Below, piece by piece: positions 1-5,370 of a stretch of DNA of 5,457 nt (positions are counted from its first letter, which is position 1; every line of letters begins with the position of its first letter). A model generated the notes under the pieces. The model did no database searches and had not been told where the DNA came from. It saw only the letters and a program-made list of their open reading frames with translations. Source of the DNA: Clostridiales bacterium (GTDB taxonomy: Bacteria > Bacillota > Clostridia > Saccharofermentanales > UBA5734); NCBI GenBank assembly GCA_003532195.1, contig DOFA01000046.1:1-5457 (forward strand), read 5' to 3'. A program made the translations under genes and the position numbers.

Positions 1-822
1 GGCCCCTTCGGTATGAAAGCTCAAGGTGCGGCGCTTGCTACCGTTGTCTCCCAGGCTCTGAGCATGATCCTCTGCATCATCTACCTGAAACGCAACCGTT
101 TTATTTTCGACTTCAGTCTCAGATCGTTCGGATTTGACCGGCACAAGCTGAGCCTGTTGTTCAAGATCGGTCTTCCGACCATGATCAACAGCATCAGCGT
201 CAGTGTTTCTTTCCTGTTTATCCTGGCGCTTGTCAATACTATCAGCGATATCGCCGGTTCGGCAGTCGGGGCGGTCGGTCGCATCAATGCCTTCGCCATC
301 TTGCCGGCAATCGCGATCAGTTCAGCCGTGAGCGCCATGGTGGCCCAGAATATCGGCGCTAATAAACTCGACCGGGCGGTCAAAACCATGCGCGTCGGGA
401 TGCTGCTCACCCTGGCTGTCAGCAGCCTGATCTTTGCATTGACCCAGATCTTTCCGGAATTGATACTCGGCTTGTTCCTGGCTGGTTCGGATCCCAATTA
501 TGCCCAGTACATCAGTGACGGCAAGGCCTATATGAGGACATTCAGCCTGGATTACCTGATTGTGCCCTTCCAGTTCTGCTTCAACAGCTTGTTCATCGGC
601 GCCGGGCATACCAATTTCGCGCTTGTTAACGGCCTTCTGGCCTCGCTGCTCATCCGCATCCCGTTTTGCTACCTGTTTGGCATCGTACTCGACCTTGGCC
701 TGACGGGAGTCGGCATCGGCGCGCCCGCCGCCTCGATCATTGCAAGCCTGACCGCCCTGATTTTCTTCCTGACGGGCAAATGGAAAAAACAGAGAATCAT
801 TATGGACGCAGAGCTGACTTAG
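1..822 (+). CDS. MATE family efflux transporter, C-terminal part (5' end outside window)
   Basis: This is an inner-membrane antiporter that would export drugs or organic cations in exchange for Na+ or H+; the substrate cannot be told from sequence. The reading frame is open from base 1 (GPFG precedes the first Met at 13), so the start lies upstream and the ATG at 13 is internal. About 273 residues are visible. The family is about 450 residues long, so roughly 180 N-terminal residues are missing. The visible part fits the end of the N-lobe (GAALATVVSQ, then a hydrophobic segment), a cytoplasmic linker rich in charged residues, and the C-lobe. The C-lobe begins at KIGLPTMINS and carries the family-typical AMVAQNIGANKLDRA (about bases 334-378), followed by several hydrophobic segments. 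The tail is basic (KWKKQR), as expected for a cytoplasmic C-terminus. The gene converges on the next one with 14 bp between stops. No convincing terminator is seen there. The family call is secure; the subfamily is not assigned. Confidence 0.93.
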   Translation, partial: GPFGMKAQGAALATVVSQALSMILCIIYLKRNRFIFDFSLRSFGFDRHKLSLLFKIGLPTMINSISVSVSFLFILALVNTISDIAGSAVGAVGRINAFAILPAIAISSAVSAMVAQNIGANKLDRAVKTMRVGMLLTLAVSSLIFALTQIFPELILGLFLAGSDPNYAQYISDGKAYMRTFSLDYLIVPFQFCFNSLFIGAGHTNFALVNGLLASLLIRIPFCYLFGIVLDLGLTGVGIGAPAASIIASLTALIFFLTGKWKKQRIIMDAELT

Positions 823-836
823 GCAACATCAATAAA

Positions 837-1418
837 CTAATTATTTTGCCTGCCTTCAATAGCGCACAGTAAAACGCCGGCAGCAATCCCCATTCTCCGG
901 TCAAGCAGGTTCCCAGTGTCTTCGCCGAAATCCAAAACCAGCTTCTGGATAAAAGGATTGAACTTCTGTTTGAATTCAAAAACTCTCTTTCCGCCAATCA
1001 ATCCGTCAAAAGATTGCGGAACCAGGGAAGTCAGCATTCTCCTCAACATCGCCAATGCCATGCTGTCCTCGCAAATCATGCCGATTTCAGCGTCCTGGTT
1101 ATCTAAAATAGTCCATTCGTCCTTAATCATCGATTTGAATCCTTTGCGTCTCAATGCGCCGATTTTTTCGCCCGTTGTCGAATCAAAGACATCATAAGCA
1201 GCAGAAAATTCGATGATCTTACGAGCCTGGATCAATAACAATTCAGTGGCAGCAGTTTCGTCAGAATAGACACGGATGTCTTCCCGTAATTTGAATCCCT
1301 TCTGATTGACAAAGAAGCAAAGGTTTTCCGCGTTGTCGAATATTTTGAATGACGCTCCAACAAATTTAAAGACCTTTTTTTGAATCAGATACTGGCTTTG
1401 AGAAAAGTTGCCGCTCAT
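837..1418 (-). CDS. LURP-one-related (YxjI-like, tubby-C-terminal-fold) family protein
   Basis: This 193-residue protein resembles the LURP-one-related family (Pfam LOR, which includes B. subtilis YxjI). Members have a tubby/scramblase-like beta-barrel fold and mostly unknown function; membrane phosphoinositide or lipid binding is suggested for relatives but not shown here. Family-like features are the opening YLIQKKVF (residues 10-17), alternating beta strands with FKIFDNAENLCFFVNQK (24-40), and repeated 'D-x-G/E-x-I-G' strand ends (EKIGALRRKGF, 84-94; AEIGMICED, 110-118). The C-terminal hydrophobic helix with LLDRRMGIAAGVLLCAIEG (171-189) is typical. No signal peptide or clear transmembrane span is seen besides that buried-type helix. 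Start at 1418 is supported by GGAGGG at 1424-1429 with 5-nt spacing. The gene has its own upstream region of 164 bp with two promoter candidates and a LexA-like palindrome, so it is probably transcribed separately from the reductases. Confidence 0.82.
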   Translation of the reverse strand: MSGNFSQSQYLIQKKVFKFVGASFKIFDNAENLCFFVNQKGFKLREDIRVYSDETAATELLLIQARKIIEFSAAYDVFDSTTGEKIGALRRKGFKSMIKDEWTILDNQDAEIGMICEDSMALAMLRRMLTSLVPQSFDGLIGGKRVFEFKQKFNPFIQKLVLDFGEDTGNLLDRRMGIAAGVLLCAIEGRQNN

Positions 1419-1448
1419 ACTATCCCTCCGCTTAAATTAATGTGGGTA

Positions 1449-1484
1449 TAGAATAATTCTACTTCATCAAGCGGCGAATAACAA
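1449..1484 (-). promoter_or_regulatory. Second, nearer promoter candidate for the LURP-one gene
   Basis: On the minus strand, TTGTTA (1479-1484) and TAGAAT (1456-1461) are separated by exactly 17 bp. The -10 is one base off consensus and the -35 two. The -10 is one arm of a perfect odd palindrome, TAGAAT-A-ATTCTA (1449-1461), so a repressor could sit there, although such AT-rich palindromes also arise by chance. The resulting leader would be about 30 nt. If real, it would give LexA-independent basal expression. Confidence 0.35.
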
Positions 1485-1527
1485 TTAAAAATGCTCCGGA
1501 AAATACGAATTAACCGGGTGCGAATGC

Positions 1528-1556
1528 ATGATAACAGAACAAACGTTCTGTGTAAA
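1528..1556 (-). promoter_or_regulatory. Promoter for the LURP-one gene, with operator in its spacer
   Basis: Read on the minus strand: -35 TTTACA (1551-1556), a 17-bp spacer, and -10 TATCAT (1528-1533), preceded by TG one base away, which is an extended -10. Each hexamer is one base off consensus. The expected transcript start is near 1521, giving a leader of about 100 nt before the start at 1418. The spacer is almost entirely the LexA-type palindrome. Assigned by eye; no transcription data. Confidence 0.6.
1534..1551. promoter_or_regulatory. LexA (SOS) box, Gram-positive type
   Basis: This is a perfect inverted repeat, ACAGAAC-AAAC-GTTCTGT, with 7-bp arms and a 4-bp centre. Its core, GAACAAACGTTC at 1537-1548, fits the B. 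subtilis LexA/DinR consensus GAAC-RNRY-GTTC at every position. The flanking bases are A/T pairs and not the most common C/G. It lies between the -35 and -10 of a minus-strand promoter, a classic position for LexA repression. A hairpin terminator for the upstream reductase gene is less likely because no T-run follows the stem on the minus strand. Confidence 0.65.
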
Positions 1557-1582
1557 TAATAAGAAGAACCAAAATACTGCTA

Positions 1583-2575
1583 TTACCAGGCGTAAGCCTC
1601 GGGTGCGTATCCGCCGGGACCGGGGAAAATCTCATCGAGCCGTTTGAGAGCATCGGCTGGGAGTTCGATTTCAACAGCTTTCAGCATGCTTTCAAATTGC
1701 TCAAGCGTCCGTGGGCCGATGATGGGCGCCGTGACGGCGGGGTTTGACAGCAGCCATGCCAGCGCCACATTGGATTCGCTTTCGCCGATTTCAGCGCTAA
1801 GCCCGGCATATGATTCCAGTTGCGTGCGCTGTGCGTCGGTCAAGCCTGCTGCCGCTTGACCGGTTCGTGCGCCGCCGGCCGTCGGCTTAAGGATGTTGCC
1901 GCCGAGCAGACCGCCGCCTAAAGGGCTCCAGGGGATGACGCCGAGACCTAATTCCTGGGCGGCCGGCAGCACCTCAAGCTCTGGCAGCCTGCACAAAAGG
2001 TTATACTTATGTTGCTCACTCACGAGTCCCAGAAAATTCCGCCTCCCGGCGGCAGCCTGAGCATAGGCCAGATGCCTCGCGCCGAAATTGCTCGCGCCGA
2101 TATAATAAACTTTGCCCTGGTTGACCAAAGATTCAAAGACGCCCCAGATTTCATCCCAAGTGGCGTGCCGATCGATATGGTGCATCTGGTAGAGTTCGAT
2201 ATGGTCTGTCTGCAAACGTTTCAACGAACCTTCAATGTTCCGGCGGATTTTATAGGCCGAGAGGCCGGTTCCGCTGTTTGGCCCGTCGGTTTCATCATTC
2301 ATGTTTCCATAAACTTTCGTGGCAAGCACGATTTTCTCACGCCGGCCGCCGCCGAGCCGGAACCAGCGGCCGATGATTTCCTCTGTCCATCCGTTGTATC
2401 CGCCGGGACCGCCGCCATAAACATTGGCTGTGTCGAAGAAATTTATGCCTGCTTCCAGTGCGCTGTCCATGATGGCGAAAGCTTCTTTTTCCTCAGTACG
2501 TGGGCCGAAATTCATCGTGCCCAGGCACAGGCGGCTGACTTTCATGCCCGTTCTGCCTAAATAAGTGTATTTCAT
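1583..2575 (-). CDS. Aldo/keto reductase (330 aa)
   Basis: This is a cytosolic NAD(P)H-dependent oxidoreductase of the (beta/alpha)8 AKR superfamily, reducing aldehydes or ketones to alcohols; the physiological substrate is unknown. The whole barrel is present at a usual length. The catalytic tetrad can be read as D48 and Y53 (FFDTANVYGGG), K87 (LATKVYG) and H132 (LYQMHHID). Cofactor-side motifs are GASNFG (160-165), GVIPWSPLGGGLLGG (212-226) and PIIGPRTLEQFESML (284-298). The insert after VYGGG (GPGGYNGWTEEIIG) is typical of YajO/Tas-like, Gram-positive and actinobacterial AKRs that resemble the K+ channel beta-subunit group. The start at 2575 has GGAGG at 2584-2588 with 8-nt spacing. It follows the YdhF-like gene by 56 bp on the same strand and is probably cotranscribed. 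The loop region 231-244 is rich in Gly, Ala and Thr. Confidence 0.93.
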   Translation of the reverse strand: MKYTYLGRTGMKVSRLCLGTMNFGPRTEEKEAFAIMDSALEAGINFFDTANVYGGGPGGYNGWTEEIIGRWFRLGGGRREKIVLATKVYGNMNDETDGPNSGTGLSAYKIRRNIEGSLKRLQTDHIELYQMHHIDRHATWDEIWGVFESLVNQGKVYYIGASNFGARHLAYAQAAAGRRNFLGLVSEQHKYNLLCRLPELEVLPAAQELGLGVIPWSPLGGGLLGGNILKPTAGGARTGQAAAGLTDAQRTQLESYAGLSAEIGESESNVALAWLLSNPAVTAPIIGPRTLEQFESMLKAVEIELPADALKRLDEIFPGPGGYAPEAYAW

Positions 2576-2590
2576 ATAAAAAACCTCCTT
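2576..2590 (-). promoter_or_regulatory. Ribosome binding site of the 330-aa reductase
   Basis: Minus-strand AAGGAGG followed by a T-run. Together with the bases just before the start, the 15-nt string AAGGAGGTTTTTTAT is identical to that in front of the YdhF-like gene. It fixes the start codon at 2573-2575. Confidence 0.8.
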
Positions 2591-2631
2591 TGATGGATCA
2601 CAGCCTTTATTGGATCATTGCCTATTTCCTC

Positions 2632-3549
2632 TTAAGGCAGTGTGTTGCCGGCAGCTCGGTATATCGCATACCATTCCTCGCGGGAAAGATGAATATCGGC
2701 GGCTTTGGCGCAGTCTTTCAAGCGCTCTGTGTTCATGGTTCCGGTGACCGGCTGCATCCTGGCCGGATGGCGCAGAAGCCAGGCCATGGCGATCGTCGTG
2801 TTGGAAACGCTGTAGCCGGCAGCGATTTCACGGATCTTGGCGTTAAGGCCATCAAACTTCGGGTTGTCGAGGAAGACGCCTTCAAAGAAGCCGTACTGGA
2901 AAGGCGACCAGGGTTGGATCGTGATGTCTTCGAGCCGGCAGAAATCGAGCACGCTGCCGTCACGGCTGACCGCGGTGTCATCGAGCATGTTGACATGGAG
3001 GCCGGAGGAGATCATCGTGGCGTTTGTGACGCTGAGCTGCAGCTGGTTGGCCACGATGGGCTGCCTGACAAATTTTTGAAGCAGCCGGATCTGCATGGGA
3101 TTCTGGTTTGAGACACCGAAATGGCGAACCTTCCCGCTTGCCTGGAGCCTGTCGAACGCTTCGGCGACTTCTTCTGGTTCTGACAGCGCGTCCGGGCGGT
3201 GCAGCAACAAAACGTCAAGGTAGTCCGTCCGGAGCCTTTTCAGGCTGCCTTCCACCGCGTCTAAAATGTGTTCTCTGGAAAAGTCGAACTGGCCCTGGCG
3301 GATGCCGCACTTGGATTGTAAAACAACTTTTTCGCGCACATCAGCGTTCATGTGGATCGCTTCGGCGAAGATTTCTTCACATCGTCCGCCGCCGTAGACA
3401 TCCGCGTGGTCGAAAAATGTCGCGCCTTCATCAAGCGCGGTCTGAATGAAGAACTCCGCAGCAACCTTGTCCAAACGGGTGATGCGCATGCAGCCGACCG
3501 CGATGACCGGCACCTGCAGGTCTGATTTTCCTAATTGGATGGATCTCAT
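2632..3549 (-). CDS. Aldo/keto reductase, YdhF-like oxidoreductase (305 aa)
   Basis: This is a cytosolic NAD(P)H-dependent AKR closest in look to E. coli YdhF, whose substrate is not firmly known. Diagnostic features are FFDHADVYGGGRCEEIF (YdhF has the same DHAD-YGG signature), SKCGI (79-83), LLLHRPD (114-120), GKVRHFGVSN (139-148) and the C-terminal REEWYAIYRAAGNTLP. The catalytic tetrad is D47, Y52, K80 and H117. The frame is open upstream to another Met at 3609, but the Met at 3549 is preferred: it has AAGGAGG (3556-3562) six bases upstream and gives the normal family N-terminus (MRSIQLGKSDL). It is the first gene of a probable two-reductase operon and is divergent from the HTH-kinase gene. 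No terminator is seen before the next reductase. Confidence 0.92.
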   Translation of the reverse strand: MRSIQLGKSDLQVPVIAVGCMRITRLDKVAAEFFIQTALDEGATFFDHADVYGGGRCEEIFAEAIHMNADVREKVVLQSKCGIRQGQFDFSREHILDAVEGSLKRLRTDYLDVLLLHRPDALSEPEEVAEAFDRLQASGKVRHFGVSNQNPMQIRLLQKFVRQPIVANQLQLSVTNATMISSGLHVNMLDDTAVSRDGSVLDFCRLEDITIQPWSPFQYGFFEGVFLDNPKFDGLNAKIREIAAGYSVSNTTIAMAWLLRHPARMQPVTGTMNTERLKDCAKAADIHLSREEWYAIYRAAGNTLP

Positions 3550-3564
3550 AAAAAACCTCCTTAA
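3550..3564 (-). promoter_or_regulatory. Ribosome binding site that decides the start of the YdhF-like gene
   Basis: Minus-strand AAGGAGG at 3556-3562 followed by TTTTTT and ATG at 3547-3549. A start at 3609 would place this strong site inside the coding region, and the extra 20 residues do not look like an AKR N-terminus. Confidence 0.8.
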
Positions 3565-3574
3565 TCCAGTTCGA

Positions 3575-3621
3575 ATCATTTCTGAATGCGATACACCTGT
3601 GCCCATCATTTCTCAATGATG
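3575..3621. repeat. Two copies of a 14-bp motif 30 bp apart, candidate operators
   Basis: ATCATTTCTGAATG (3575-3588) and ATCATTTCTCAATG (3605-3618) match at 13 of 14 positions and are spaced 30 bp centre to centre, close to three helical turns. The upstream copy sits in a perfect inverted repeat CATCATT-TCTC-AATGATG (3604-3621). The downstream copy keeps the CATT/AATG core. They lie between the probable promoter region and the start of the YdhF-like gene, where a regulator or an RNA leader structure could act. No regulator is identified. Confidence 0.4.
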
Positions 3622-3648
3622 TTCATCATAATAATTAAAATACAGGAA
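3621..3648 (-). promoter_or_regulatory. Weak promoter candidate for the reductase operon
   Basis: On the minus strand a TATGAT -10-like hexamer near 3621-3626 lies 16 bp from TTTATT (about 3643-3648). The -10 is one base off consensus but the -35 is poor. The rest of 3550-3720 is AT-rich near the reductase gene and holds no coding sequence that I can support. Confidence 0.25.
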
Positions 3649-3719
3649 TAAACGGTAAAAAACGGTTGCTTGCGCTACGGAAACAAATAAAGGACACCAA
3701 ACCGAAGCCGCTACCACCA

Positions 3720-3755
3720 TATTCGGAATGATATCTCTTGATATTATTCCGAATA
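3720..3755. repeat. Long inverted repeat overlapping the HTH-kinase promoter, probable autoregulatory operator
   Basis: Left arm TATTCGGAATGATATC (3720-3735), 4-bp centre TCTT, right arm GATATTATTCCGAATA (3740-3755). The 16-bp arms match except at one position (3730/3745). The right arm covers the -35 hexamer and part of the spacer of the adjacent promoter, so a dimer bound here would block RNA polymerase. The encoded protein has its own N-terminal DNA-binding domain, which makes self-repression the simplest reading. It also lies upstream of the divergent reductase operon. Confidence 0.6.
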
Positions 3756-3766
3756 CTCGATATAAT
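3738..3766 (+). promoter_or_regulatory. Promoter of the HTH-HipA kinase gene
   Basis: TTGATA (3738-3743), exactly 17 bp, then TATAAT (3761-3766). This is one base from a perfect sigma-70/sigma-A promoter. The expected start is near 3773, leaving a short leader of about 18 nt that contains the AAGGAG ribosome binding site. Confidence 0.72.
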
Positions 3767-3775
3767 ACCTTTATG

Positions 3776-3782
3776 AAGGAGA
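3776..3782 (+). promoter_or_regulatory. Ribosome binding site deciding the kinase start
   Basis: AAGGAGA lies 8 nt before ATG at 3791. The earlier in-frame ATGs at 3728 and 3773 are rejected: the first lies upstream of the -10 and the second would coincide with the transcript start and include the ribosome binding site. Confidence 0.78.
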
Positions 3783-3790
3783 ATCAGCGT

Positions 3791-5086
3791 ATGGACTTTA
3801 TAACTGCGCAGGAGGCCGCGGAACGCTGGAATATCAGCGACCGGCGCGTTAGAGCGCTTTGCAGAAGCGGGAAGATTCCTGGCGCCGTCAAGCGAAGCAA
3901 ATCGTATGAGATCCCCGCAGATGTTGAAAAACCTGCGGATGGACGTGTGCGCAGCGCTAAACCGCAGGGTGCGGCTCATTACCTTAAGTGGCACGACGCT
4001 GTCATAGCGACGATAAGCCCTGATAATTCCGTCACATTCTCGCAGCCGAAGTATAACGATGTGGTTGCCGCCTACACCCGGGGAAGGAAAGCTTGGACAC
4101 CGGAAGAGTTCCTCGATTTTCTCTCTGAGCGTGTGGTCAGCCGGGAACGGCGCGATATCGAAAGGATTTTATTCCGCTGCGGAATGTCCCGCTATGATGT
4201 CATGCAGATCGCCGCGGTGACAAGAGGCATCCACCCGAAGGATTTGCTCTGGATCGCATTTAATAAAGCTGAAAAACTAAGCGAGGTCATGACCGATGTT
4301 TTTGCTTCGGTCTTCAAGCTGAAGATCGACCTCACCGGCGATAGCATTGATACGCCGGAGGGCTACAATATCAAGAGATACGGTGTGAGGGACGGTCAGT
4401 ACGGCATATATAAGAAGCGTATCAGTCCTTTGGCTGCCGACGTGGAATCGGAGATTGCCGTCTGTTTACTCTCTCAAAAACTGAAAGTGCCCTGTTGCCC
4501 AGCCTATCGCGCGGATAAGGATACCGTGTTTTCCGCGTTTCTCTTTGACTTCTCGACCGAATATATCATTCATTTCCGCCGCCTGTTTGAAGGCGCAAGG
4601 TCAGATAACGAATACCAGAACCTGCTGGCTGTTCGCCCGCAATACAAGGATGATATCGAGCGGATGATCTTACTGGACTTCATTACCCGGCAGGACGACC
4701 GCCATCTCTCCAACATGGCGATCAAGGTCACGTCGTCTGGCGAGAGCTTCTATCCGCTCTACGACAACGGCCGCAGCCTGTTCTATGAGGACACCGAGGA
4801 GATGGTCAAAAACGCCGTAAGCGACGTTGCTGCCCATTCCACAAGCTTCGGCTACTCGGGGACCTATTATGATTATGTGCAGGAGATTGTCCGGGACGGA
4901 GCGCAAGTTGGAGAGCTCATCAACCTAGACATAACCGAAGCCCAAATCCGGGATATCCTGATCGAGGCCGGTTTTACCGGTTATCGTTATACGGGCGCGC
5001 TTGCGTGGATCACCAAGTCGCTGGCTATACTGCGCGAAAAGGGGGGATTGCATGGCACACGCAACAAATTTGAATATACGTCTTGA
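3791..5086 (+). CDS. Helix-turn-helix / HipA-like Ser/Thr kinase fusion protein
   Basis: This 431-residue protein appears to join a DNA-binding domain to a HipA-family kinase. Residues 1-48 (ITAQEAAERWNISDRRVRAL, then GKIPGAVKRSKSYEIP) form an excisionase/MerR-like helix-turn-helix of the kind common in Clostridia. Residues about 60-180 are an uncharacterised linker domain. A kinase-like fold follows. Its N-lobe strand has YGIYKK with a candidate ATP-binding Lys (208/209), and a helix has ESEIAVCLLSQKLKVP (219-234). The catalytic loop is QDDRHLSN, with D303 and N308 matching D309 and N314 of E. coli HipA. The metal-binding YPLYDNG has D325, matching HipA D332. HipA toxins phosphorylate targets such as glutamyl-tRNA synthetase and are held by the HTH antitoxin HipB. 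Here the HTH is fused in, no hipB neighbour is seen, and the usual HipA N-terminal subdomain is not obvious. Target and toxicity are unknown. The last 35 bp overlap the next gene. Confidence 0.8.
   Translation: MDFITAQEAAERWNISDRRVRALCRSGKIPGAVKRSKSYEIPADVEKPADGRVRSAKPQGAAHYLKWHDAVIATISPDNSVTFSQPKYNDVVAAYTRGRKAWTPEEFLDFLSERVVSRERRDIERILFRCGMSRYDVMQIAAVTRGIHPKDLLWIAFNKAEKLSEVMTDVFASVFKLKIDLTGDSIDTPEGYNIKRYGVRDGQYGIYKKRISPLAADVESEIAVCLLSQKLKVPCCPAYRADKDTVFSAFLFDFSTEYIIHFRRLFEGARSDNEYQNLLAVRPQYKDDIERMILLDFITRQDDRHLSNMAIKVTSSGESFYPLYDNGRSLFYEDTEEMVKNAVSDVAAHSTSFGYSGTYYDYVQEIVRDGAQVGELINLDITEAQIRDILIEAGFTGYRYTGALAWITKSLAILREKGGLHGTRNKFEYTS
5038..5046 (+). promoter_or_regulatory. Purine-rich ribosome binding site for the RelB-like gene, inside the kinase gene
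   Basis: AAAGGGGGG ends 5 nt before ATG at 5052. It lies within the kinase reading frame, so translation of the downstream gene is probably coupled to the kinase message. No separate promoter is obvious. Confidence 0.5.
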
Positions 5087-5321
5087 TGATGAGTTGAAAA
5101 AGGAAGCGGAGCATTTATTTACCGATATTGGTTTGAGCATGACCGCAGCAATTACCTTGTTCCTGAAGCAATCAGTCAGCTATGGTGGAATTCCATTTAA
5201 AATCCGTCGACGCAATGGATTTTATAATCAATAAAATCAGATGATTTTGAAAACGTCGATCGATCAATTGAATAACGGACACGCCGCTATTCACGAGACG
5301 ATCGAGGTGGCAGATGATTAA
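5052..5321 (+). pseudogene. RelB/DinJ family antitoxin interrupted by an in-frame stop
   Basis: The first 60 codons encode a RelB/DinJ-type antitoxin: a ribbon-helix-helix start (TNLNIRLDDELKKEAEHLF), then DIGLSMTAAITLFLKQSV and the family-typical IPFKIRRRNGFYNQ. A TAA at 5232-5234 follows. The same frame continues without further interruption as NQMILKTSIDQLNNGHAAI, then HETIEVADD and a stop at 5319-5321. This is the expected acidic toxin-binding tail, and the total of 89 codons is normal for the family. The gene is therefore broken by one nonsense codon; sequencing error is the main alternative. The 60-residue product (5052-5234) would keep DNA binding and dimerisation but lose most of the toxin-neutralising tail. 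It starts 35 bp inside the kinase gene. Start 5052 gives the canonical family N-terminus; the frame upstream is kinase overlap. Confidence 0.8.
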
Positions 5322-5370
5322 AATATGGACAGATATTGCCATGGAGATCGGTAATGAACCGCTGGTCTAA
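5314..5370 (+). pseudogene. Remnant of a YoeB-like (RelE superfamily) toxin gene
   Basis: The 18-codon frame MIKIWTDIAMEIGNEPLV begins exactly where a toxin partner should: its ATG overlaps the antitoxin tail in ATGATTAA, and GAGGTG lies just upstream (5304-5309). MIKIWTD resembles the start of YoeB/Txe mRNA interferases (MKxIWS/T-D/E). The end, EIGNEPL, can be aligned loosely with the internal G-I-G-K-P-E-P-L of that family. That would mean an internal deletion of roughly 30-35 codons plus loss of the C-terminal half with the catalytic residues. The match is short, so the toxin identity rests partly on position behind a RelB gene. It cannot be an active toxin. Confidence 0.5.

Noticed and set aside
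831..847. AT-only hairpin AATAA-ACTAA-TTATT between the convergent MATE and LURP-one genes as a terminator
   Set aside because: A five-pair all-AT stem followed by only a short T-run is too weak to support termination.
1483..1527. 14-codon frame in the LURP-one leader, possible leader peptide
   Set aside because: It has no ribosome binding site and no regulatory residue pattern.
1534..1551. ACAGAAC/GTTCTGT repeat as a terminator of the reductase operon
   Set aside because: There is no T-run after the stem on the minus strand, and the sequence matches the LexA box and the spacer of a promoter, which explains it better.
2009..2560. Long plus-strand open frame (183 codons) opposite the 330-aa reductase
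   Set aside because: It is antisense to a clear AKR with all catalytic residues, and its translation has no family-like features and no good ribosome binding site. Codon bias of the real gene explains the open frame.
2590..3111. Long plus-strand open frame (173 codons) opposite the YdhF-like gene
   Set aside because: Antisense shadow of a well-supported AKR. The apparent purine/pyrimidine signal near its start is the ribosome binding site of the minus-strand gene.
3550..3609. N-terminal extension of the YdhF-like protein to the Met at 3609
   Set aside because: The extra 20 residues include the strong AAGGAGG site within the coding region and are not AKR-like. The start at 3549 gives the normal family N-terminus.
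3635..3994. Minus-strand frame of 119 codons across the divergent promoter and the HTH coding region
   Set aside because: It crosses the kinase promoter, operator and the conserved HTH domain on the other strand and lacks a ribosome binding site. Its composition does not suggest a real protein.
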